From DASTQL01 sp035761805 (GTDB lineage Bacteria; Actinomycetota; Actinomycetes; Jiangellales; Jiangellaceae): a DNA stretch of 12,526 bases. Positions 1-5,893 of this stretch are shown piece by piece (the stretch's first letter is position 1; the number at the start of each line of letters is the position of its first letter). Below the pieces are notes generated by a model. That model did no database searches. It was not told where the DNA came from and saw only the letters and a list, made by a program, of their open reading frames with translations. The DNA is taken from contig DASTQL010000147.1 of NCBI GenBank assembly GCA_035761805.1, positions 1 to 12,526 on the forward strand, given 5' to 3'. The position numbers and the translations under genes were made by a program.

Positions 1-195
1 ACCAGGCTGCGCGCCGCGCGTGACTACCTCGCGGTCGCCCCCGCTGTGGCCCGGGTGCGCACGGACGTGCCGCTCCCGCCGTACGACGACCGGCTGCCGG
101 CCGGACCCGCAGACCCCGAGGGTCTGCTGGACCTGTCCGACCGCTGGGGGCTCGAGGGCAGCGTCAACCGTGTGCTCAACGCCCTGGCCGCCTGA
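1..195 (+). CDS. 5'-3' exonuclease (PolI 5'-nuclease-like), 3' end only
   Basis: Only the last 64 codons are present, in frame from base 1 to a TGA at 193-195. The tail reads RDYLAVAPAVARVRTDVPLP and ends with RWGLEGSVNRVLNAL. It resembles the C-terminus of the stand-alone actinobacterial 5'-3' exonucleases, homologous to the 5'-nuclease domain of DNA polymerase I, where a helical segment is followed by a short 'LxxRWGLxxSxxRVLxAL' end. In many actinomycetes such a gene lies tail-to-tail with helY, as here, with only 6 bp between the two stop codons. The metal-binding aspartates lie outside the window, so activity cannot be judged. The call rests on the C-terminal pattern plus synteny. Confidence 0.72.
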   Translation, partial: TRLRAARDYLAVAPAVARVRTDVPLPPYDDRLPAGPADPEGLLDLSDRWGLEGSVNRVLNALAA

Positions 196-201
196 GTGAC
201 C

Positions 202-2880
202 TCACGCGGGCGCGCCGTACTCCACGACGCCCCGGCGCAGGACGGCGATCGCCCGGCGTGCGGTGCGGCGGAGCGGGCCGTCCCCGGCGGCGTCGGCCAC
301 CTGGTCCAGCAGGTCCAGCAGCTGCTTGACGGCGCGGACGAAGTCGCCGGCGGTGAGATCCGCGTCGACCAGGACGGACTCGAGCCGGTGCCCGGACGCC
401 CACCGCCAGGCAGCCTCGGTGAACCCGAGGTCAGGCTCGCGGAGGAAGTCCAAGCCGTGGTCGCGCTCCAGGGACTCCAGGTCCGCCCAGAGCCGGACCG
501 TCTCGGCCAGCACGTCGCGGACCCTTCCCGACGGCAGGTCGGGGGCGGCCGTGTCGTCCGGCTGGCGGGACTCGTAGGTGAGCGCCGAGACGACCGCGGC
601 GAGCTCGGCGGGGTCGAGCCCGTCCCACAGGCCCTCGCGGAGGCACTCGGCGGCCAGCAGGTCGAGCTCGCTGTAGAGCCGCGCGAGCCGTCGCCCGGGC
701 TCCGCGACCTCGTCGTCGCGGAGGTAGCCGATGTCCTGCAGCAGGGCGCAGACCCGGTCGAACTGGCGGGCGACCGTGTTGGTGCGGGACTCGACCCGGC
801 GCTGCAGCTGGTCGGTCTCGCGCTGCAGGCGGTGTCGCCGCTCTGCCCAGCGGGCGTGGTCCTCCCGCTCCGCGCAGCCGTGGCACGGGTGCGCGCGCAG
901 CCGGCGGCGGAGGTCGTCGAGGCCCTCGTCGTCGGCGGCCGGTGAGCGGCGGCGCCGTGGTCGGGCGGAGCCGGCACCCTCCGGGACGCTGTCGCGGAGC
1001 CTGGCCGCCAGGTCCCGGCGGGACGTCGCCGCGCGAGGGTTGAACGACCGCGGGACGCGGATGCGGGTCAGCGGCTCGACCGGGTCGCGGAAGTCGCCGA
1101 GGGCGAGCCGGCGCACCTGCCTGCTCTCGGTGAGGACGGTGGGCCGCGGGCCGTCGCCCGGACCTGCCGGGGAGCCCGGGTCGAGGACCACCGCGAGGCC
1201 GGCGGAGCGCCCGGACGGCACGCGGAGCACGTCACCGGCCCGGAGCCGCTCCAGCGACCTGGTCGTTGCTGCGCGGGCAGTCCGGGCACCTTCGCGAGCG
1301 AGGGACGCCTCTCGTTGGGCGATGCGGCGCCGCAGCTCCGCGTACTCGGCGAAGTCGCCGAGGTGGCATGTCATCGCCTCGGTGTAGCCCTCGATCGCCG
1401 CCTCGTTGCGGCGGACGGTGCTGGCCAGGCTCACGACGGCCCGGTCGGCCTGGAACTGGGCGAAGGAGGACTCGAGCAGCTCACGGGCCGTGTGACGCCC
1501 GACCTGGCCGACCAGGTTGACCGCCATGTTGTACGACGGCCGGAAGGACGAGCGCAGTGGGTAGGTGCGGGTCGAGGCCAGGCCCGCGACCGCGCGCGGG
1601 TCGAGGTCGGTCTGCCAGAGGACCACCGCGTGGCCCTCGGCGTCGATACCCCGACGACCGGCCCGACCGGTGAGCTGTGTGTACTCCGCGGGGGTCACGT
1701 CGGCGTGGGTCTCGCCATTCCACTTGACCAAGCGCTCGAGGACGACCGACCGGGCGGGCATGTTGATGCCCAGGGCGAGGGTCTCGGTGGCGAAGACAGC
1801 CCGGACCAGGCCCCTCGTGAAGAGCTCCTCGACGACCTCCTTGAAGGTGGGCAGCATGCCGGCGTGGTGAGCCGCCACGCCCGCCTCGAGGCCGGCCAGG
1901 AAGTCGTGGTAGCCGAGGACGTGGAGGTCCTCCTCGGGGATGTCGGCGCAACGGCGCTGCACCAGGTCGCGGATCGGCGACCGTTCCTCCGGCTCGGTCA
2001 GCCGCAGCCCGGCGGCGAGGCACTGCAGCACCGCCGCGTCACACCCCGCCCGGCTGAAGACGAAGGTGATGCAGGGCAAGAGGTCCGCCGATGCGAGCCG
2101 CTGGAGGACCTCGGTTCGCCCCGGAGTGTAGGTGCCCGCCCGCCGCCGGGGCCGGTGCCCGCCGCGTGGCGGTCGGCGGTCACCGCCGCGTACCAGCCGT
2201 TGCTCGTCGCGGGCCGCGCGCTCCAGCTCCGGATTCACCCGCCGCTGGCCGTCGTCGACGAACAGGTCGTGCAGGCGCGGACCGACCATGACGTGCTGCC
2301 ACAGCGGGACCGGACGGCGCTCCTCCACCACCACGTCCGTCGGCCCGCGGACGGTTCCCAGCCACTCCCCCAGCTCCTCCGCGTTGGACACGGTCGCCGA
2401 CAGCGACACCAGGGAGACCGCATCCGGCAGGTGGATGATGACCTCCTCCCAGACCGCGCCGCGGAACCGGTCGGCCAGGTAGTGGACCTCGTCCATCACC
2501 ACCCAGGCGAGGCCGGCCAGTGTGGGCGAGCCGGCGTAGAGCATGTTGCGGAGCACCTCGGTCGTCATGACGACCACGGGCGCGTCCCCGTTGACGGTGC
2601 GATCGCCGGTCAGGAGTCCGACCCGCTCCGGGCCGTGCTGCTTGGCCAGGTCGCGGAACTTCTGGTTGGACAGGGCCTTGATCGGAGTCGTGTAGAAGGC
2701 CTTGCGTCCCTGCTCGAGGGCCAGGTGGACGGCGAACTCCCCCACGACGGTCTTGCCCGAGCCCGTCGGGGCCGCCACCAGGGCGCCCCGGCCCTCCTCC
2801 ACGGCGCGACAGGCCCGCACCTGGTAGTCGTCGAGGGTGAAGTCGTAGCGCGCCGCGAACCGGTCCAGGGCGCTCGCCAT
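202..2880 (-). CDS. helY: HelY-like superfamily 2 DEAD/DEAH-box (Ski2-type) helicase
   Basis: An ATP-dependent nucleic-acid helicase of 892 aa, close to the size of mycobacterial HelY. From the ATG at 2880, Walker A (APTGSGKT) is at residues 37-44, the DEVH box at 130-133 and SAT (motif III) at 161-163. The second RecA domain has FVFSRAGCD near 273-281, AHHAGM near 338-342, FATETLALGINMPA near 363-376 and QLTGRAGRRG (motif VI) at 402-411. An Arg-rich low-complexity linker near 225-250 joins the two halves, as in HelY. The C-terminal half is the Ski2/Mtr4-type helical region (DSHCT-like), ending REPDLGFTEAAWRWASG...LLDLLDQVADAAG. An upstream ATG at 2913 is possible, but the ATG at 2880 is preferred. 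Homology begins there, TACGGT lies exactly 6 nt upstream, and the earlier start would fall inside a CIRCE element. Role: probable RNA/DNA remodelling; the substrate is unknown. Confidence 0.93.
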   Translation of the reverse strand: MASALDRFAARYDFTLDDYQVRACRAVEEGRGALVAAPTGSGKTVVGEFAVHLALEQGRKAFYTTPIKALSNQKFRDLAKQHGPERVGLLTGDRTVNGDAPVVVMTTEVLRNMLYAGSPTLAGLAWVVMDEVHYLADRFRGAVWEEVIIHLPDAVSLVSLSATVSNAEELGEWLGTVRGPTDVVVEERRPVPLWQHVMVGPRLHDLFVDDGQRRVNPELERAARDEQRLVRGGDRRPPRGGHRPRRRAGTYTPGRTEVLQRLASADLLPCITFVFSRAGCDAAVLQCLAAGLRLTEPEERSPIRDLVQRRCADIPEEDLHVLGYHDFLAGLEAGVAAHHAGMLPTFKEVVEELFTRGLVRAVFATETLALGINMPARSVVLERLVKWNGETHADVTPAEYTQLTGRAGRRGIDAEGHAVVLWQTDLDPRAVAGLASTRTYPLRSSFRPSYNMAVNLVGQVGRHTARELLESSFAQFQADRAVVSLASTVRRNEAAIEGYTEAMTCHLGDFAEYAELRRRIAQREASLAREGARTARAATTRSLERLRAGDVLRVPSGRSAGLAVVLDPGSPAGPGDGPRPTVLTESRQVRRLALGDFRDPVEPLTRIRVPRSFNPRAATSRRDLAARLRDSVPEGAGSARPRRRRSPAADDEGLDDLRRRLRAHPCHGCAEREDHARWAERRHRLQRETDQLQRRVESRTNTVARQFDRVCALLQDIGYLRDDEVAEPGRRLARLYSELDLLAAECLREGLWDGLDPAELAAVVSALTYESRQPDDTAAPDLPSGRVRDVLAETVRLWADLESLERDHGLDFLREPDLGFTEAAWRWASGHRLESVLVDADLTAGDFVRAVKQLLDLLDQVADAAGDGPLRRTARRAIAVLRRGVVEYGAPA

Positions 2881-2886
2881 GGCGCC

Positions 2887-2892
2887 ACCGTA
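2887..2892 (-). promoter_or_regulatory. Candidate leaderless -10 hexamer for helY
   Basis: TACGGT on the minus strand fits the actinobacterial TANNNT -10 consensus. It is followed by exactly 6 nt (2886-2881) and then the ATG at 2880-2878, so transcription would begin at or next to the start codon. No Shine-Dalgarno is evident. No good -35 is visible; that position is occupied by the upstream CIRCE element. Confidence 0.5.
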
Positions 2893-2906
2893 CCCGGAAG
2901 AAACCT

Positions 2907-2933
2907 CTGGCACTCCGGCGTTGTGAGTGCTAG
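2907..2933. promoter_or_regulatory. CIRCE-type HrcA operator, upstream copy
   Basis: CTGGCACTC, 9 nt, then GAGTGCTAG. The CIRCE consensus is TTAGCACTC-N9-GAGTGCTAA, so both 9-nt arms and the 9-nt spacing are preserved. The arms are complementary except at one position. HrcA is the known CIRCE repressor; no hrcA gene is in the window. The site lies about where the -35 region of a leaderless helY promoter would be, so it could also affect helY. Confidence 0.75.
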
Positions 2934-2958
2934 ACGGTTGGCACTCTCAGGACTAGAG
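2931..2958 (+). promoter_or_regulatory. Candidate hsp20 promoter
   Basis: TAGACG (-35 candidate, 2931-2936) is separated by 16 bp from TAGAGT (-10 candidate, 2953-2958, fits TANNNT). Transcription would start near 2965 and give a leader of about 40 nt that includes the Shine-Dalgarno at 2991-2997. The -10 lies inside the downstream CIRCE element, so repressor binding would block RNA polymerase. Other pairings, such as TTGGCA at 2938 used as a -35, cannot be excluded. Confidence 0.4.
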
Positions 2959-2964
2959 TGCTAA
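2938..2964. promoter_or_regulatory. CIRCE-type HrcA operator, downstream copy
   Basis: TTGGCACTC, 9 nt, then GAGTGCTAA. The right arm matches the CIRCE consensus exactly and the left arm differs by one base (G for A). The element covers the predicted hsp20 -10 region and ends 41 bp before the hsp20 ATG, the usual place for HrcA repression. Its centre is 31 bp, about three helical turns, from the upstream copy. Confidence 0.88.
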
Positions 2965-3005
2965 CTGGAGGAGGTTGTCCGAGACATCCCGAGGAGGGAC
3001 GCGAG

Positions 3006-3527
3006 ATGGCCATGACCATCTGGGACCCGTTCAGCGCCCTGGCCCGTGTCGACACCGACTTCGACCGGACCTTCGACCAGCTGGTGCGTCGCACGTTCGG
3101 CACCCGTCCGGGTGCCGTGGCCAGCCCCGCCACCGGCTTCGTCCCGGCGGTCGACATCACCCGCGACGGGGCCGATGTCGTCATCCGCCTGGAGCTGCCC
3201 GGTGTGGACGTCGAGAACGACGTCGACATCGAGGTGGCCGACGGCCGGCTCACCGTCACGGGGCGGCGCTCCGACACGCACGTGATGCGCTCCGAGGACG
3301 ACGAGCGTCAGGTGCTGGTCCGCGAGCAGCGCTACGGCGCCTTCCGGCGCGACTTCGCGCTCCCGGAGGGTGTCGACGCAGACGCGGTCGACGCCGGCTA
3401 CGACCGGGGCATCCTCGAGCTCCGGGTTCACGGCGTCGTGCCGCAGCCGAGCAAGCCGCGCAAGGTGGAGATCCGCTCCACGGGGACCGTCGAGAGCAAG
3501 GCCGTCGGTTCCGGTCAGGAGGACTGA
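3006..3527 (+). CDS. Hsp20 / alpha-crystallin family small heat-shock protein
   Basis: A 173-aa ATP-independent holdase that binds unfolding proteins in the cytoplasm. The N-terminal arm (about residues 1-40) begins MAMTIWDPFSALARVDTDFD, typical of actinobacterial Hsp18/Hsp20 proteins. The alpha-crystallin domain spans about 43-145, from FVPAVDITRDGADVVIRLELPGV to DAGYDRGILELRV, where the family's conserved GxLxLxV-like motif appears as RGILELRV. A C-terminal extension follows, with PRKVEIRS taking the place of the I-x-I/V anchor. The ATG at 3006 has a strong GAGGAGG Shine-Dalgarno at 2991-2997, 8 nt upstream; earlier in-frame starts lie inside the CIRCE. Two CIRCE elements upstream point to HrcA control rather than the HspR or RheA control known for some actinobacterial sHSPs. 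Its 3' end overlaps the convergent kinase gene by 13 bp. Confidence 0.93.
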   Translation: MAMTIWDPFSALARVDTDFDRTFDQLVRRTFGTRPGAVASPATGFVPAVDITRDGADVVIRLELPGVDVENDVDIEVADGRLTVTGRRSDTHVMRSEDDERQVLVREQRYGAFRRDFALPEGVDADAVDAGYDRGILELRVHGVVPQPSKPRKVEIRSTGTVESKAVGSGQED

Positions 3528-4411
3528 GCCGCCAGCACCTGCACGGCCCCGGGGACGGCCTCGAACGTCCGCGGCAAGGTGCCCAGTACCTCGCCGTCGA
3601 CGTACGTGGTGATCCCTGGGGCCTGCAGGTGCACCCGGCGGGTCTGGAGCACGGTGACCGCCGGGTGCGAGACGTGCGTCCCGCGGTAGACGCGGGGGAA
3701 GACGCGCAGGAACTGGAGCGTGGCCAGCTCGGACAGCACCAGGACGTCGAGCAGTCCGTCGTCCATGCGCGCGCCGGGCGTCACGAGCATCCCGCCGCCG
3801 TACGAGCGGGCGTTTCCCACGACGACCAGCATGGCGGCGGTCTCCCAGCGGGAGCCGTCGGTCTCGATGACGTACGGGACGGGACGGAAGACCCCGAGCT
3901 CGGCCAGCATCGCGAGCGGGTAGCGGGCCCGCCCGCGGGGCCACGTCATGCGGTTGGCCCGGTCGTTGACCCGGGCGTCGAAGCCCGCGGCGGCGACGCA
4001 CCCGAACCACGTCCCCTCGCTCCGGCCGAGATCGACCGCTCGTGCCGTGCCCTCCCGCAGTCCCTGCGCGACGATCGCGGCGGCGGCCGCGGGGCGACGG
4101 AGCGGCACGCCGAGCGCGCGGGCGAAGTCGTTGCCCGTGCCTGCGGGCACGACGCCGAAGGGCACGTCCCGGCCGGCCACCGCCTGCAGGGCCAGGTGGA
4201 CCATGCCGTCACCCCCCACGGCCACCACCGCGTCCGGGCCGGAGTCGACCGCGCGGACGGCGAGTCCGGCCGCCTCGACCGCGTCCCGACCCGCCACCTC
4301 CTGTACGGACAGGCCCGCCGAGCGCAACGTCTCGGCGGCGATCGCTGCGGCGCGAGCCCCCCGACCGCGCCCGGCCACGGGGTTGACCAGGAGGACCACC
4401 TCGCGCGGCAC
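3515..4411 (-). CDS. Diacylglycerol kinase family lipid kinase (DagK/YegS-like)
   Basis: A 298-aa protein predicted to phosphorylate diacylglycerol or a related lipid with ATP, feeding phosphatidic acid back into phospholipid synthesis. The N-terminus has the nucleotide-binding VNPVAG (residues 9-14), the GGDG loop (66-69, followed by MVH rather than the commoner TVNE) and GTGND (91-95). The C-terminal beta-sandwich carries GFD (143-145), NARSYGGG (200-207), DDGLLD (217-222) and VDGE (271-274, which includes the probable catalytic Asp). Several blocks, including VNDRANRMTWP and RYPLAMLAEL, resemble the M. tuberculosis DagK Rv2252 as I remember it. The GTG start at 4411 has no Shine-Dalgarno, but TAGCCT sits 6 nt upstream, suggesting a leaderless mRNA. 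It lies 29 bp after tatC, so co-transcription and its own promoter are both possible. Confidence 0.9.
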   Translation of the reverse strand: MPREVVLLVNPVAGRGRGARAAAIAAETLRSAGLSVQEVAGRDAVEAAGLAVRAVDSGPDAVVAVGGDGMVHLALQAVAGRDVPFGVVPAGTGNDFARALGVPLRRPAAAAAIVAQGLREGTARAVDLGRSEGTWFGCVAAAGFDARVNDRANRMTWPRGRARYPLAMLAELGVFRPVPYVIETDGSRWETAAMLVVVGNARSYGGGMLVTPGARMDDGLLDVLVLSELATLQFLRVFPRVYRGTHVSHPAVTVLQTRRVHLQAPGITTYVDGEVLGTLPRTFEAVPGAVQVLAAQSS

Positions 4412-4417
4412 GGCGCG

Positions 4418-4423
4418 AGGCTA
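4418..4423 (-). promoter_or_regulatory. Candidate leaderless -10 hexamer for dagK-like gene
   Basis: TAGCCT on the minus strand, 6 nt, then the GTG start at 4411. The nine-base string CGCTAGCCT with N6-GTG is identical in design to the DUF3866 promoter at 7916-7921. No clear -35 is seen. Confidence 0.55.
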
Positions 4424-4440
4424 GCGTCCTGCCGCCGGGC

Positions 4441-5358
4441 TCAGGTGACGTCCTCGACCCGGCGCTCGGGGGACGCGGTCGCGTCCGGCTCGGGGTCGTC
4501 CTGCGCAGGTGGCTCGATCTCGGACGCCTGGTCGTCGTCGAGCGCCCCGTAGTCCGGCTCGGAGCTGGTCCGGGCCCGTCGCCGGTCGTTGAGCCGGCAG
4601 ATGACGTACGAGGCGGCGAACAACGCGCACATGGGCAACGCGAGCAGGGACATCGTGACCGGGTCGCCGGTGGGCGTCGCCAGGGCCGCGAAGAGGAAGA
4701 TGCCCATGACGATCCAGCGCGCACTGCGGCCGAGACGCTCGCCGGAGAGCACACCGACAGCGTTGAGCAGGACCACGAAGACGGGGAGCAGGAAGGCCAG
4801 CCCGAAGACCAGGAGCAGCCGCAGGACGAAGCTGAGGTAGCCGGAGAAGCTGACGTAGTTGGAGACCTCGCCGGGCGTGAAGTCGAGGATGACGTTGAGA
4901 CCGACCGGGAGGATCCAGTAGCCGAGCACGACACCGGCGGCGAAGAGCGGGACCGACGTCAGGAGGACGATGGTGGCCCACTTGCGCTCGTTGCGGTAGA
5001 GGCCGGGGGTGACGAAGGCCCAGAGCTGGTAGATCCACACCGGCGCCGCGACGACCAGTCCGGTGAACAGGGCGACCTTGAACGGCACCGTGAACGGGTC
5101 GGCGATGCCGTCGAAGATGACCTTGGCGTCCAGTCCCCGCTCCTCCGCGAGCGGCACCACCGCCTCGTTGAACGGCCGAGTCAGCCAGCCGAAGATCGTC
5201 TGGTAGAAGACCAGGCCGAGCACACCACCGGCGAGGACGGCGACGGCGGACCGGCCGACCCTGCTGCGCAGCTCGCGGAGGTGGTCGGTCAGGGGCATTC
5301 GCCCCTCGTCGTCACGGGGCCGGCGGGACCGGGACCCTCGGCCGACCACGGTGGTCAC
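4441..5358 (-). CDS. tatC: Sec-independent protein translocase TatC
   Basis: The 305-aa integral-membrane receptor of the twin-arginine translocase, which binds RR signal peptides and docks TatA. The N-terminal cytoplasmic motif DHLRELR is at 25-31. Six hydrophobic segments are visible near 38-58, 92-115, 127-150, 173-200, 213-228 and 233-254. The signal-peptide-binding block reads YQLWAFVTPGLYRNER; F115 and E124 align with E. coli F94 and E103. An acidic, Pro-rich cytoplasmic tail (about 260-305) follows, as in other actinobacterial TatC. The GTG at 5358 is 15 bp downstream of the tatA stop. An ATG at 5298 with GAGGGG just upstream is an alternative that would remove 20 mostly basic residues, but mycobacterial TatC also has such an N-extension. 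It is co-transcribed with tatA. No tatB is seen here. Confidence 0.95.
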   Translation of the reverse strand: MTTVVGRGSRSRRPRDDEGRMPLTDHLRELRSRVGRSAVAVLAGGVLGLVFYQTIFGWLTRPFNEAVVPLAEERGLDAKVIFDGIADPFTVPFKVALFTGLVVAAPVWIYQLWAFVTPGLYRNERKWATIVLLTSVPLFAAGVVLGYWILPVGLNVILDFTPGEVSNYVSFSGYLSFVLRLLLVFGLAFLLPVFVVLLNAVGVLSGERLGRSARWIVMGIFLFAALATPTGDPVTMSLLALPMCALFAASYVICRLNDRRRARTSSEPDYGALDDDQASEIEPPAQDDPEPDATASPERRVEDVT

Positions 5359-5373
5359 CCGGTCCGGCCCTGC

Positions 5374-5664
5374 TCAGCGGTCGGTGCGCTCGGACTCCGG
5401 CGCCCGGGCCGGGGCGGGGTCGGCGACCTGGTCGGCGGTCGCGCCGGGCTGCGCCTCGACCGCGCGGGGCTCACCAGTCGGGGTGGTCTGGTCGGCGCCC
5501 GACGCGGCCTCGTCGTCCTCGCGCAACCCCTTCGTCTCGGCCTTGAAGATGCGCATGGACCGCCCCAGGCCGCGAGCGGTGTCGGGCAGCTTCTTCGCAC
5601 CGAACAGCAGCAGCACGATGAGCAGGATGATGATCAGTTCGGCGGGTCCGAGCTGACGGAACAT
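5374..5664 (-). CDS. tatA: Sec-independent protein translocase TatA
   Basis: A 96-aa pore-forming or membrane-thinning Tat component. It has a short periplasmic start (MFRQLGPAEL), one hydrophobic helix (about residues 8-21), the conserved hinge FG at 21-22, and an amphipathic helix (KKLPDTARGLGRSMRIFKAE, 24-43). The rest is a disordered acidic, Pro- and Ala-rich tail. The glutamate at residue 9 occupies the usual polar site at the start of the membrane helix. The ATG at 5664 has a good Shine-Dalgarno (GAAGAGG) 5 nt upstream. tatC follows after 15 bp, and the 62-aa membrane protein gene precedes it by 28 bp. The FG-LPD-GLGRSMRIFKAE pattern is diagnostic of the TatA/E class. Confidence 0.95.
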   Translation of the reverse strand: MFRQLGPAELIIILLIVLLLFGAKKLPDTARGLGRSMRIFKAETKGLREDDEAASGADQTTPTGEPRAVEAQPGATADQVADPAPARAPESERTDR

Positions 5665-5692
5665 GACGACCTCTTCCGGTGGGACGTGGACA

Positions 5693-5881
5693 TCATCGTA
5701 CGCTGCGCCGCTCCACCGGCGGTTGCGTCTCCAGCGCGTCGAGTGACCGCTGGAGGGCCTCCGCCGTGGTCGCGAGCTCGGCCGCCAGGCGGCGCCCCCG
5801 CAGGTACACCGAGCGGGCGGCCAGCCCGAGGGCGACCGCGGCGCCGAGCAGCAGCGCGAGGACGAGCAGGACCCACAGCAC
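5693..5881 (-). CDS. Small single-span membrane protein, 62 aa, function unknown
   Basis: I do not recognise a characterised family. The protein begins with a hydrophobic stretch (LLVLALLLGAAVALGLAA, about residues 5-22) that should be one membrane helix. It is followed by basic residues (SVYLRGRRLAAEL) and a short charged, probably coiled-coil segment (ATTAEALQRSLDALE, 36-51). The positive side follows the helix, so the C-terminus is expected in the cytoplasm. The GTG start at 5881 is 9 bp after the pafC stop. There is no real Shine-Dalgarno, but TAGGCT lies exactly 6 nt upstream, suggesting a leaderless transcript. The position between pafC and tatA, plausible membrane topology and a tightly fitted frame support a real gene. 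Any link to Tat export is only inferred from position. Confidence 0.72.
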   Translation of the reverse strand: MLWVLLVLALLLGAAVALGLAARSVYLRGRRLAAELATTAEALQRSLDALETQPPVERRSVR

Positions 5882-5887
5882 CGGACG

Positions 5888-5893
5888 AGCCTA
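5888..5893 (-). promoter_or_regulatory. Candidate leaderless -10 hexamer overlapping the pafC stop
   Basis: TAGGCT on the minus strand fits TANNNT. Its first three bases are the TAG stop codon of pafC, and 6 nt later comes the GTG of the 62-aa gene. This would be an internal promoter for the small gene and possibly tatAC. Confidence 0.5.

Noticed and set aside
2881..2913. Longer helY start at the ATG at 2913
   Set aside because: It would add 11 residues without homology, lacks a Shine-Dalgarno, and lies inside the upstream CIRCE element.
1315..2964. Long plus-strand open frame opposite helY
   Set aside because: It is antisense to clear helicase motifs, its end runs through the CIRCE region, and the translation shows no family features.
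2975..4552. Plus-strand frame starting at TTG right after GGAGGAGG
   Set aside because: The GGAGGAGG at 2967-2974 touches the TTG with no spacing. The frame overlaps hsp20 in another phase and is antisense to dagK, and its composition is Arg/Gly-rich noise.
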